From Endomychus coccineus (lineage: Eukaryota > Arthropoda > Insecta > Coleoptera > Endomychidae): 64,000 nt of DNA. Below the pieces are notes generated by a model, which did not search any database, was not told the DNA's origin, and saw only the letters and a list, made by a program, of their open reading frames with translations. The stretch is taken from NCBI GenBank assembly GCA_958510875.1, contig OY294069.1:162997111-163061110 (forward strand). Reading direction: 5' to 3'. A program made the position numbers and the translations under genes. Positions 1 through 10,617 of this stretch are shown here, piece after piece; within the stretch, counting starts at the first letter, position 1, and every line of letters starts with the position of its first letter.

Positions 1-1400
1 TCAAAATATTTATTTGTAATCGAGATAATGTCCAGAATATATCTATACAAAACTCTTGCAAAGTGCTCCAATTTTGATTTTAAGCAGGTTTCAAGTTCGC
101 TTATGAAAATATTGGCTTAAAAAGGAGAGTGTGGATTGCCCATTGCTCATGCGCGTGTTTGTTTATAGTAATTTTCGTTGAAAGCGAAATAATTTTGCAT
201 ATACAGGTTGAGTCAGTTTTTTGAAGACAAACTCCAACAGAAGATAGAACAGATGTTTTTAAGCAAAAAAGTTTCCATAAACATATGTCGTAAAAGGCTT
301 CGTTTTCGAGATACAAGGTGTTGAAATTGAAAAAAAATTTCGCTTCTTGCAAATATCTCTGCAACCGTTTATCGTACAGAAAACATCTCAGGTGAGCATT
401 TCCTACCCATAGTGGGTGTTTTTCTCCCCAACTTCTACGTCATTAAAAAAAGTACGGTTTTGAGGCAACCATTTGAACCGCCAATGTTTTCAACACAAAA
501 ATGATACTCCTAGTCATAAGCTCTAAAGTTGACCGTTTTCGAGAAAAATTAACTTTATGTTGAAAAACATGGTCAATTCTTACTAATTAAACAAAATTTA
601 TTCAAACGTTAGAACAAGTAACAAAACCAAAAAATTGACCATGTTTTTCAACATAAAGTTAATTTTTCTCAAAAACGGTCAATTTTAAAGTTATCACCAA
701 AGTACCTTTTTGGTGTAAAAAACATTGGCGGTTCAAATGGAAGTCTCAAAACCATACCCACTACCCCTTCAACATCTTCACCAATTATGACTGAAACAAA
801 AAAATTTTTATCGCACAAAACATAGCTTACTATGAGTAGAAAATGCTTACAAAAGCTGTTTCCTGTACGATAAACGGTTCCGGAGATATTCGCAAAAAAA
901 AATTTTTTTTTCAACTTCAAGACCCTGTGTCTTGAAAACGAAGCCTTCTACGACATATGTTTAAAGGAACTTTTGTTCTAAAAAATATCTGTTCTGTTTC
1001 TTGTTGGAGTTTGTCTACAAAAAACTGACTCGCCCTGTATAAAGATGTAAGGATCACGTATTCTGTGAAGTTTATTATATATTATATATTATATTAATAT
1101 TTGAAAGCCATTTCTTCAGAATGTTTATCGACTCAGGGATGGGAGTATTTGTGAATAGTGAAACGAATGTATTACCAGGTTCAAGTTTGAAATCTTTCAA
1201 TTTTGCAATAAGTTCCAAAGAATTTTTCACAGACTTGTTGCGGTTTGAAAGTTGCTAAATACCTTCATCAACCATTTTGCCATATTATACGTAGGACAAT
1301 TAATGTTTGAAATAATTGGTCTCGTGGAATTACCCGGTTTATGAATCTTAGGTAAGCAATAAAGTTTAGGAATAGTACCTAGGTTTTGAAAGTTTAAGTT
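1..1400 (-). pseudogene. Penelope-like element reverse transcriptase, decayed and split
   Basis: On the minus strand the stretch from about 1400 to 1038, continuing from 203 to 1, reads as a Penelope-like (PLE) reverse transcriptase in several frames. The order of recognisable boxes is a PKIHKPGNSTRPI-like box near 1330, VSLFTNTPIPESI near 1150, then GNPxSPFL-like and LANIF-like boxes and a YVDD-like box decayed to RYILDI near position 40. These are the expected PLE RT boxes in the right order. Positions 204-1037 are a later DNA-element insertion. The GIY-YIG endonuclease half is not seen and may lie outside the window. Stops and frameshifts make it non-functional. Related copies in this window are at 5770-6060 and 56590-58030. 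Confidence 0.7.
204..1037. mobile_element. 834-bp foldback (long-TIR) DNA element, TA target duplication
   Basis: The two arms (204-578 and 633-1037) are imperfect inverted repeats of about 375 and 405 bp around a loop of about 54 bp. The outer ends read CAGGTTGAGTCAG and its near complement CTGACTCGCCCTG. TA dinucleotides flank both ends (202-203 and 1038-1039), as expected for a Tc1/mariner-type or related TA-specific mobiliser. There is no transposase ORF, so it must have moved in trans. It interrupts the PLE reverse transcriptase. Two paralogous PLE copies in the window (5800-5830 and 56680-56725) lack it and serve as empty sites. Confidence 0.85.
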
Positions 1401-1607
1401 TGTATTTTGAATTATCGGAAGTCACAGCTGTACACTATTTTAATGAATTATTGACTAAGTTAATTCATTTTGATAACGGATTCCTGGTAATCGGTTCATA
1501 TGGATTATTATCTGATAACGCTCCGATTAATAGTCGAGTTTATAGATTATTGAACGGCCCTTTGGGCCAATAAAAATTCAAACAAGCACATTTTGATTTA
1601 TGATCTA

Positions 1608-1655
1608 GTAGACTCTGATGATGGCTGCTTGGTAGCCAAAAAGTCCTCAGTACTT
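1608..1655 (+). ncRNA. Hammerhead-ribozyme-like motif of a PLE, mutated core
   Basis: A perfect CTGATGA box lies at 1615-1621. It is followed by a six-pair hairpin, GGCTGC / GTAGCC around TTG (1623-1637, one G-U pair), and then AAAA where the hammerhead core needs GAAA. AAGT/ACTT after it could form a short stem III. PLEs are known to carry hammerhead ribozymes in their terminal repeats, and PLE sequence lies next door, although on the other strand. The G-to-A change in the GAAA box should disable cleavage, so I call it a relic. Confidence 0.5.
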
Positions 1656-3270
1656 TAATAGTATTTTTAGTGGATAAGGGTGATTATTTATCATCAATAG
1701 TGCTATAATATATCCACAGTGTGAACTCTTTTATAGTTTATCAAGTACATTATTCAGTGAATTGTCTTTAATGACGTGTATTTGCTATATTTAGTAGGAT
1801 CGTTACTTTCTTGTTTTAGAAACAATTACGTGTTAGATTAAATATACGAATCAATATCAGTATCGTGATTACTCATTATCAATAAACTTAACAACGTGAA
1901 AATATGAAAATTTATTTATTCCAAGTATCTAAATCTAAATCGAACTATGCTGATGTTCAGCGAAAGTTGGATCACTGTTTTTCAATTTTCACCAGGCACT
2001 TCAAACAATGAATGAGTTAAAAATCGATGTACAATTCAGCTTATTAGATATTTATAAGGTCATTAAAACTCACGATGCTATTCTCGTCAGTATATTTTTC
2101 ATGAAACACGCACGTTTAATATTCTTGATCAGATAGAGAAGATAAGATTATTTTCAGATTGATCGGGTTGTATCTGAATTTCACGAGTTGTGGTCTACAA
2201 GTAAGATAGAATGGAGAATTGGAGAATGCTACGTCTACTGCATCCTTTGCAATACGAATGTGGCTAGGAAACAATGTTCTCTGAAGAAGCAATACCCTTT
2301 GTTGCCGCAAGTTCTTAAAAAATGCATTATATTCAGCAATTCTCCTCCAAATGAAACTCTCTACGTTGATATTGCAATATCTATAAGAGCTTTAAAGCTT
2401 AACACTAAAATCCTCAAAACATCAAAGTAATTTCACCAGAGCAGCTGTCGATATATTTCTTTCCTTGTACACAAAGCTACGTAATGGCAAACATTTATCG
2501 TCGTATTCGGAGTAAATAAGAGTGAAGTACGTTTGTTCTCTTTGATGTGGCTAGGTAAACCAAATGCACTAAAACTATAACGCTTTTATATAAATGAAGA
2601 AACGCAGGAATGATTTCAATTTGTGCGACGTATGATGGGAAATGGAAAGACCAAAAAGAAGCTAGTACCGGATACGAGCATATTTTACCGTATCTTTTGC
2701 ATGCCTTCCGACGGTCTCATGTCATTTGGACAAAGCTAGCTCAAAAGCGTCCCTTCTACTGTAAAATGTGTTTCGAGTTCAATAATTTTTAATGAACGTA
2801 TCATCAATAGCTTCTCTAATCAACAATAAATCTCCCAGGATACAACGCCCCTTTGAGCATCTCCTTTTATCATTTTGGCCATCAACAGTTGGGTTCGATA
2901 TGTTGCGTCATGTTCGTTTCGTTTTCTCCTTTCATATAAAATTTAAAAAATATGACTTGAGATTGGGTTATCACCGAAAATGGGAAAGGTGTCGTTGAAT
3001 TGGAACATTAGAAGAGAGCGGGCGGCAAAGCCGAACCTTAAGCTTTAGTCAGGGTGGTTGATGGTTCTTCATCATCCGTACTCCAATTATTATCAAAAGT
3101 ATTTATTTTAGCTTGTATTTGAGACAGTGAAAGGTTGGGCTCAAAATTGGATCGCTGTGATCCAATTCGTTATCACTAGATGACCCACCGGCAGAACTAT
3201 CATTATCGTACTCCTGCTTTTTCGGCCATTGGTATTGGTTGTGATGATAGAGGGCTCAATAAAAAGATCA
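1656..3270. other. No recognised gene
   Basis: AT-rich sequence with only short ORFs (for example 80 codons at 2188-2430 +, and 60 and 68 codons at 2610-2792 and 2792-2998 +). None shows a domain I recognise. On the minus strand at about 3050-3230 two short open stretches in different frames are rich in Ser, Asp and Glu, which could be a decayed acidic protein terminus. I cannot assign it. Confidence 0.4.
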
Positions 3271-3279
3271 GTGCGAGTG

Positions 3280-4115
3280 CACAAAGCTGAAGACTCTTAT
3301 ACACTATCCCCTGCTAGGTTTTTCAGAGGGTATTTAGATAACCTGCTGCTTGACAGAATCCTAAGATATGCTTTTCGCTTAGGTCCTTTCCACCATCAGC
3401 CGTCATGATCTCAGGCTTACCCAGATGAACCTGGTTCGGATAAGGGCAGGACATTCACAGAGAAAGTGGGTTTACGACTCTAAATTGTCTCCCTAGAATC
3501 TCATATGAAGGGAGTGTCAATCTTCCTTTCGTTATGTCTGAATTTCATCAGATTCCCCTGACCTGTGAAGATATCGGAGATTAACCTGATGCCTTCCCTA
3601 CTCGCTTGACCTTGGACCTACCTCATTGCCTAGGAGTAGCAGTTCAGCAGCCATCATTGCTTCTACATGCTGAGGTATGTTGATCTCTCAGATGTATTGT
3701 CAACCAGCTAGCCTTAAGGATCTACTTGGTATCCCTGACAAGCCTAAAAGACACAATCGGACTGTTCAGTGTGTTGAGTGCCACTTGACTGCCTGAACAG
3801 ATCCAGATGATTTCCATTTACCTTACCATAGCCAAGTAGCTTGTCCGCATGCACTTCTGTAGACGGGAAAAAACTCGGCTTGGAAGACTGTGTTGAGATC
3901 CCCCATGCTCACGGAGTACCCATCAATATATCTAGGATTGCAAAAGCCTGCTCCGTTTCTTGTGTATATTCTAGACTCATCCATATACCAAATTGTGCCA
4001 TGCTTTGGCGTAAGGTCTTTTTGCTATTCCTCTCTAGAGGGAATGAAAACCTTTGGCAACTTTCATCCTGTCCTGCGGTTCTTTTCGCAGCCCTTCAGGC
4101 TGCCCCCAAAAATGT
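3280..4115 (-). pseudogene. Non-LTR retrotransposon RNase H region, decayed (copy 1)
   Basis: The minus strand carries the remains of a ribonuclease H domain of an I/Jockey-superfamily non-LTR element. It reads IWYMDESRIYTRNGAG near 3990, where intact relatives have WYTDGS, and GDLNTVFQAEFFPVY near 3900, the usual VFQAE active-site box. The rest is frame-broken. The same sequence, diverged, is found at 12260-12800, including the 3' flank (3290-3350 compared with 12270-12330), so this is a dispersed repeat. Copy 1 keeps a longer 3' part, while copy 2 has lost about 350 bp there. It is non-functional: the TDGS box itself is mutated. Confidence 0.65.
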
Positions 4116-4489
4116 GTGGGATTGTTATGCCCACACAGTAAACAAATTAAATGGTTTAGATTGCCATTATAAAATTTATTGGATTTACATATGAATCAAA
4201 TTCAATATTTTTAGAATCTGAGTATTCATACCGGAATCTCTAAGCAATATTTACAACAAAGGCCATAAGTATGGTACTAGAAACAAATTCCTACATGCGT
4301 CTTTATAATGTTAAGTGTATTTTAGGTAGAATGCTCAACTAGCAATATTTCTAATAAGGCCTGACAGTCTGCTACTATTACCTCATGAATCTCTGACATC
4401 TCGTTCAAAAGTGGATATTTGAGGGTTATATTTTTTCGTTTGGTTTTGGTCGTATTCAAACATTGCTGGATTTTATAAGAAAATGGTTG

Positions 4490-4760
4490 AGCAGTGGATT
4501 CTTGATACATATTCATATACTTACATTAATGTGTTATAAATTCGATTATTCGTGTTTCTGTTCGTTTCGGCGACGTGGGCATTTTCAATTGAAATTGGTG
4601 CAATAAGGAAGCTTTATACTGATACAATTAGTCTTAAGAAATCCAGTTTTAAACATTGATACGTCTTCTAATGATGATCGTGAGACAGAAACGTACGTAA
4701 AGACAGAAATAATAAGCGTATGTGTTGGCTTGACCTATTTCCCGAGAATTTATATATAAT
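4490..4760 (+). repeat. PLE-associated repeat, inverted relative to 6340-6620
   Basis: This 270-bp stretch matches the reverse complement of 6340-6620. Shared landmarks are CGTACGTAAAGAC, a box around GTGGGCATTTTCAATTGAAA, and the end GAATCCACT. The repeat carries the hammerhead-like motif described separately. It is probably untranslated or terminal-repeat sequence of a PLE, because PLE coding scraps sit on both sides (5770-7010). Confidence 0.6.
4662..4708 (+). ncRNA. Hammerhead-ribozyme-like motif, decayed (PLE)
   Basis: Boxes in order are GTCT (4663-4666), CTAATGA (4668-4674, one change from the CTGATGA core), a short hairpin with loop GTGA, GAAAC (4688-4692), ACGTACGT and AGAC (4702-4705). 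GTCT and AGAC can pair as stem I and GAAAC is the conserved second core strand, so the order fits a type I hammerhead with a minimal stem III, as reported for PLEs. Stem II has lost two of four pairs and the core has one change, so it is probably inactive. The sister motif is at 6408-6456 on the minus strand. Confidence 0.5.
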
Positions 4761-4804
4761 TCATACATCGGTCATGAATCATTATTAATATTTCATTCAA
4801 ATGA

Positions 4805-5060
4805 TTAAGGGATTCTATTGTATAATGAGGCTCATGTTTTGGTTTAATAATTGAGGTAATTGGTTTCTTAAAAAATCAGTGTACATTTCTCTATTTAAAT
4901 ACCCTTCAAAGAAATGCGGAACATTAATTTTATCCCCGATTATGTCACACCAGACATTAATTGACCATGGAAATTGATTTGGCTCAGCTTTTGGCCAGTG
5001 GGGACTTTCCTCCGCCCAATAATGCATATTATGTCTATTTACCTTTAAGAAATCAAACTA
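4805..5060 (-). pseudogene. IS630/Tc1-mariner-type transposase fragment
   Basis: A 70-codon minus-strand frame contains HYWAEESPHWPK, INVWCDIIGD and HFFEGYLNREMY. This is the characteristic stretch between the first and second catalytic aspartates of IS630-superfamily transposases of the DUF4817 type. The corresponding stretch of the longer element at 17.1-19.4 kb reads KINVWVGIVDNFIIGP. The DNA-binding domain and all catalytic aspartates are missing and no inverted repeats were found around it. It is a small relic, from a different lineage than the 17-kb element because the residues differ widely. Confidence 0.65.
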
Positions 5061-5769
5061 AATAAGAAAAAGAATCCTAGCTGCCCACAATAAAGGACCC
5101 GATCCTTTAAGAAGTACACAATGAAATACGAACTTTTGATGTGTGTTTTTGACAGTTTATTTGGTTAATCTGGTGGTGTTATGCTAAAAAACTTTATAGA
5201 GCATATGTATTTGTCTTTATGTGCAATTTTGTCAGCGTGTAAAATTTGGTCGAGATAATTAATAGTTTTGGAATGCAGAATGTCGAACGTAGACTAGGAG
5301 GATTTAACACGTACATTGCTCGAGTTTAAGGTTCACAATCGCGTGATTCATCTTGCAGAGAAGCCCACCTGCCGTCTAAGCGTGTAGTGGTTCGTTATCG
5401 ACTCAAAGGGCCCTGCACTTTCTGCCCCATGTTGCTTCCATTTCAACATACTCTTCAGGAATTATGATGTTGCCGCATTACTTAGTGGAAGTTCGTGTGG
5501 CAAAATGACAGAACAAATTAGAAATATTATTCAGCTCAAACACCATATTCAATTGAAAAAAATGAATTGAGTTATCTGTTACAATACGATATTACATTTG
5601 AAACAAATAGTATAGAATATGATTTTATTTCAGGATAAATTGACAAAGTGTCTCATGAAAAGAACACACAGAAGTCTGAAAGCATCAGGCTTGCCGTGAA
5701 TGTGATACTATAACAATTAATATTGCCTTATTCGATAGACTTTAGGGCGGGTTGGACAATCCAATAACT
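5061..5769. other. No recognised gene
   Basis: No domain or repeat could be assigned on either strand. Base composition rises slightly in GC around 5330-5430. Confidence 0.35.
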
Positions 5770-6060
5770 TTTATGAGCTTGTTTGTCTATAGAAATTTGT
5801 GTTAAAAGTGAAATATTTTTCTTCCATACATGAAGATGTAAAGATCAAATATTCTGAACAGTTTCTGTCGGGGATATTAATATTTGAAGGCCATTTCTCT
5901 ACAATGTCTATGGACTCAGGGATTAGATTGTTTGTGTACAGTGAAATGACATCCAATGGAACAAGGGTATCACGAGGTTCAATTTTGGGATCTTTCAACT
6001 TTGCAACTAGAATTTTTTGGAAACAGACATGGTGGGGTTCAAAGCTGCTAAATTACCCAT
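5770..6060 (-). pseudogene. Penelope-like reverse transcriptase fragment (copy 2)
   Basis: The minus-strand frame 5998-5771 reads LVPLDVISLYTNN, PESIDIVEKWPSNI and FNTNFYRQT, the PLE RT box 'DVxSLFTNxP' and the segment before the AMGxPLSP loop. Nucleotide similarity to the PLE copy at 1045-1260 continues to about 6060. It lacks the 834-bp foldback insertion and is therefore an empty-site witness. It stops abruptly at about 5770, before the catalytic YVDD, so it is a fragment. It abuts a plus-strand PLE tail, giving a head-to-head arrangement. Confidence 0.65.
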
Positions 6061-6330
6061 TGAATACTATAAATTGTTTCCTAAATTTACAATAAAAGCG
6101 GTTTATAGATGCAAGAACAAGCTGAAAAACCATTTAGGCAATACTTTTCTTAAGTTCCCGATTTTGACAAATCTGGAATTCCCAAAATTGATTATAAGTC
6201 ATGTTCAAAATGCCCATATAAAGAAGGATAATAGTAGAAAATCAACATATTTTGAATGCAGGTTCACACCATTTCTCAAGAAAGTTTATTACTTTTAAAA
6301 CACAGTACTGACCAATATAGAATTATTAAT
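6060..6330 (+). pseudogene. PLE C-terminal (GIY-YIG) region fragment
   Basis: Plus-strand reading gives VYRCKNKLKN, then in shifted frames AHIKKDN and HTISQESLLLLKHSTDQY. These match the PLE endonuclease tail seen at 57300-58030 (VYRCKNKLK-like, AHIKK, HTISQESLSLSKHSEDKY). The GIY-YIG catalytic loop itself has been deleted or scrambled here. It cannot encode a working nuclease. Confidence 0.6.
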
Positions 6331-6339
6331 AAAGATTCT

Positions 6340-6620
6340 TGACCCAGGTATGGATTATATATAAATTCTCGAGAAATAGGTCACATTACCACTTAAGCTT
6401 TATATTTTCGTCTTTACGTACGTTTCGGTTTCACGACCATCCTGAGACTCGTTATGTCCAAAACGGAATTTATTAAAACTAATTCTATTAGCACCAAGCG
6501 TTCTTATCGCACCCATTTCAATTGAAAATGCCCACGTTTCCGAAACGAACAGGACCACGAAAAATCGAAATTGTACCACATCAATGTTTCAAGTATAAAA
6601 TATATCAAGAATCCACTATT
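6340..6620 (-). repeat. PLE-associated repeat with hammerhead-like motif
   Basis: This is the inverted partner of 4490-4760. The minus-strand hammerhead-like core lies at 6408-6456: GTCT, a two-base-shortened CTGATGA box (CAGGATGG), GGTC-GTGA-AACC hairpin (three of four pairs), GAAAC, GTACGT and AGAC. The decayed minus-strand PLE RT at 6760-7010 lies upstream in the same orientation, so this may be the terminal region of that copy. Confidence 0.55.
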
Positions 6621-6759
6621 TAGTAATATTCTCATAATATACAAAGGCTTCTTAGTATAGTTTCTTTAAGGCTGAAGACCAAAACTATTACGTTAAGTAT
6701 CTACTTTCGAACCAGATGTTAAGATTTATGAGGTAATAGAAAAGGTTGTGTCAGACCTT

Positions 6760-7015
6760 ATTGGGTTGAAAATCTAATGAATTTATAGCTGATTCCTCTA
6801 GACATTGTATAATTAGGTTAGCAATAGTAGCTAAAATAGGATATCTCATTGCTGTGCCGAATACTTGACATTGTTTCCTATCATATTATTGATAGATTTT
6901 GATACAAATTTTGGTAAATTGTAGGTAGGCGCTCCATTATAACTTACAGTGGGTCTTAAGGGTATATCACTTTTATGTAGTTTCGGAGGCCTATAGATAT
7001 AAGGAGCTAGCCCAT
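6760..7015 (-). pseudogene. Penelope-like reverse transcriptase, internally deleted
   Basis: Minus-strand reading gives RPPKLHKSDIPLRPTVS and APTYNLPKFVSKS (PLE RT N-terminal boxes). About 80 bp further it jumps to YPILATIANLIIQCLEES, the remains of the 'GSPLSPxIANLxMxxLE' box. The section between, with SLFTNIP, has been deleted, as has the catalytic YVDD. It is a separate, more diverged PLE lineage than the copies at 1-1400 and 5770-6060. Confidence 0.6.
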
Positions 7016-9672
7016 CATGGCAAATTAATTAATTTTTGAATCCGATAGGGATTATCCTATTTGTGTACCACTCATTTATCAATTTATTCATGTTATTTTG
7101 TACTGATGATATAGGGTCAGATTTTAATTTTTTGTGAGTTGTTTCATTATTTAAAAGGTTTCCTTTTTTGTTTCCGTAGTCATTTCTATGCATTATGAAG
7201 ATTTTATTACATTTATCCGCGTTTTAAACTAATATTTGAGGGTTAGCATCTAAGAACTATTTTGTCTTTTTTGTGTGATAGTTAAAACGATTTTTTGCCA
7301 TACCTATTTTATTTTATGTAGAGAATTCAATAATTTTGCACACGCGAAAAAGGAATTTCATAAATTCAGATTTATATCCAGCTAAGGGTGACTCCTTGTT
7401 TGCATTATCAACCCCAAATAGTATTTGAACAGGTACATTTTATTTTGTAATCAAGTTCACTTTGATAATGTACTTGGTAGCTTTACTTCGTACTTATTAG
7501 TGTTAAAATGTATCCACAATAATATCAGTGTCTTAAAATATGAATTATTGCTAGGATTATTCCATCTTATCATAACCCGATTAAAGTTTAATAGTGAAAC
7601 ATACGAATTGAACTCGTGAAATTCATATTATCTGCTCCCTACTAACCTAGTCTCAATTTAAGTAAATAGATAACATCCAACAGCTTATAGGTTAAGTGTA
7701 GCCCTTTAACTAGACGTTACATTATTATTTGAATACATGCTATGCATAAACACATGTTTCTTGAACTACGAGACTGAACTTGGGGCAAAACTCATCATTC
7801 ATACAATTTCCTGTAAAAGGCCCTTAAAGGACGCCAAACTACATCCGTCGTAGTTCATAGCTTCCTAGGACATCTGGGATCGCTGGTATCTTCTCGTGCG
7901 GCAGCAAAATATATTCTTATTAAAATTCCTATTCAGTAAAGTGTAGATTCGAATTGAGTGAAAGACTAGACACATCGACTCTTGTATTTGTTACTGACCT
8001 TCGACTTTAAATGTGACAATTGCAAGCACATCAGAAGCGATCTCTAGTAAATATTGATACATGAAATTGAACAGCACTTGAAGTGAACTTTTTTTCGGTC
8101 TATTGGAACACCTGAGCTGCGGAAATTCTCAGTTGTTTCAGCGCTCATTGAGAGGGTTTGTTTAGTTTCATTTTAATGTACTATATTTCTTATAATTTTC
8201 AGTTATCACGATATTGGCTGAATTTTGCTGTCGAAATGTATTGCTATAAATATTGTGATATTGTGGACGACAATTGAATTGTTCTTGTGCTGAATGTATT
8301 TATTCCTGTGAAGGATTAAAACCAAGTTCGGAACATTGTTCTTTTATTTTCTCAGATTTGCATCAACAACTATCTAACCACCCGTGATGCCGGACATTTT
8401 TGAAGGGTCCTTTCTTATATTTTTATCAAAGTTTTTGCCCTTATATAACCCCTCAACAATCAAGGATCGAAGGATACTTCTTGTAAGGGTACAAATTACT
8501 CTTACTTAAGGATAAACTAAAAAGCTCTATTTTATCACTCGGTTGCCGACAGCTACAGTGAAGATGGTCGTAGGCTATATTTTAGATATTAAAAATTCGG
8601 GCGCCAGAGTATTTTAACCAACCAATGAATTATGTATATAAGTAGGGGATGCAAATACTCAAGTCCCCAGGTTAAATTACCCTGAAAGAAAGAAAATAAA
8701 AGACCTGTACACAGAATGATTGAAATTTACTTTGTCACACTGTTATTGATATAATTTATGATAGGAGTTATACTAATGAGGTATGAAGCGAATGATTAGA
8801 AAATATAATGGATGAAGTTAATTACTTAAATCATTAAAGCAAGTGAACAGTTGATTGAATTTACGTAATATACAATACTCAATGATTATTAAAATCGTTA
8901 TATGAATCAAAATCGATAGCCTGACCTGGTGAAGCTGGCTGTTGTATTTGCTTGGTGATGATTAATTACTTCTACTTCATGTAGGGGTCCCTGCCACAAT
9001 TATGATACCGTTTCCACGATTGTACAGCACAAATAAATCAGCGACTCCTAAGTGATCTTTCCACAGCAGATTCAAGCAATCCTCAACACACTTCTTGTTG
9101 AATTTTCCACAACATAGACACAAAATAAGAGGAAGAAGAAGAAGAACACTGAAATCACGAAATGTTCAACCTCTATTGTTCTATTGTCGTCAGAAGACAG
9201 ACATGAACAAAATACATAACAATTGTTGAACAATTTAGGACTAGCCTATGTTCTGTCAGATTCCACCTATGAAGGCAAATCAATTCCTGAGGTCAGTAAA
9301 TAAATCAAATGGAATTACAAAGATATTTACCTCTATCACGATAGGGTTTTTCCTTCCAATAAGACAACTTTATTTCCGTTCACAATCAGATTCGTTCAGG
9401 TTTAGATCTTCTAAGGCACATTAATTACCCAATTAATTCCAAATATTCCGATCCAAATTGGTAATTGATGTCTTTGTTTTCAACGGGAGAAATATTCCCA
9501 GAATTTGGTTCCAAATACAAGCTTGGTATCACCTCCCTGTTGAAATAACCTAGCAACACGACTTCCAACTTGAAAGATTGACCAGAAGTGTCGCCATTTT
9601 CTTGCCTTTCCGGCGCTCTCGTTGTCTCACACAGAACAACCTCGAAATAGAAACGGATCTGACACCGAACAA
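7016..9672. other. No recognised gene; one weak LTR-like stretch
   Basis: No domain was found. At about 8080-8400 and 8630-8710 there are promoter-like features (GTATATAAGTAGG at 8634, AATAAAA at 8695) and a junction-like CCACCCGTGATGCCGGAC at 8380 that resembles a primer-binding neighbourhood. I found no pair of direct repeats, so an LTR element is only a possibility. The 83-codon frame at 9425-9676 (-) is not recognised. Confidence 0.25.
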
Positions 9673-9790
9673 CCATGACCCTTAGAATACACGGTCCATG
9701 ACTCTTAGAATATACGGTCCATGACTCTTAGAATATATGGTCCATGACTCTTAGAATATACGGTCCATGACTCTTAGAATATACGGTCCA
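9673..9790. repeat. 23-bp tandem repeat, five copies
   Basis: The unit CCATGACTCTTAGAATATA plus CGGT starts at 9673, 9696, 9719, 9742 and 9765 and ends in a partial sixth copy. Copies differ by one or two bases. It is a minisatellite of no evident function. Confidence 0.9.
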
Positions 9791-10422
9791 GCATAGCTGA
9801 CGTCACAGGAGTTAACCGATTGTACTACAATGGCCATTTCTAAGCCGTAAAGTGGAATTTACACTTACAACACTACGTTACACTACGAAACCTCGAGATA
9901 TTATAACTTACTGATTATATTAGGAATGGGTTAAGCCCAATCTTATAATGACTTCGAATCGCTGAAACACGAATCACCAAAATAATATCAGTCTCGTTAA
10001 AAAAATTGCAGAATTGAGGGTAGTTGTAAATATGTCTTAACGATATGAAATTCTGCTAAGCATAGAAATATGCCTGTACTCTTTGTGGAGTTAATACATC
10101 TGTGCTCTTATGTAAGGTTCTATAAGCTCTTGGAAAAGGTGTCGTCTTAATGTTAACAGCTCATATAACGTGTTCTTCGATTTCAAATGAAATGAAATTA
10201 TTTTCCTAAAAATCAGACTGTCTTAATAGATAACAACATTAGATACGTAACGGTAACATTCTCGAATAAGAGAAGTTTTAGAAAAATTATTATCAGTGAA
10301 ACGTTCGTATTTATGAAATATTGATTGTTGAGTATTATTTGACATTATTCAATAACATGTTGTGGTCAACTTAGATTTTATTTATTGATAAGAAATAATA
10401 TCACCCTTCTCCAATAAAAATA
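9791..10422. other. No recognised gene
   Basis: AT-rich sequence. I see no domain, repeat or RNA gene in it. Confidence 0.35.
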
Positions 10423-10617
10423 CTATTGAAGTACTGAAGACCTTCCGGCCACCAAGTACCCATCATAAGAGTAAACTAAAATGGGACATGAAATGGAAGT
10501 TAATAAATTGATTTTCCGTTTATACATTTTCATTCCTTCTAAATCACCTAGATATTCGTCTGTACTGTGTTTTAAGAGTGATAACATTTGTCGAGGAATG
10601 CTGTGACCTGTAATCAA
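10423..10617 (-). pseudogene. PLE C-terminal tail fragment
   Basis: The 64-codon minus-strand frame contains LLKHSTDEYLGDLEGMKMYK and RKINLL. This closely follows the end of the PLE endonuclease at 57900-58010 (SKHSEDKYLGNLEKMKMYKRK). Only the last 30 or so conserved residues are present, after which the frame runs into unrelated sequence. No RT or GIY-YIG motif is found upstream on this strand. Confidence 0.6.

Noticed and set aside
5799..6095. 98-codon plus-strand ORF
   Set aside because: It is antisense to the PLE reverse transcriptase boxes, which read on the minus strand.
8080..8710. LTR retrotransposon end with primer-binding site
   Set aside because: TATA, polyadenylation signal and a CGTGATGCCGGAC junction-like box are suggestive. 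No second LTR, TG...CA ends or target duplication could be found.
9673..9790. CRISPR-like array
   Set aside because: The 23-bp units are directly adjacent without spacers, so it is a plain tandem repeat.
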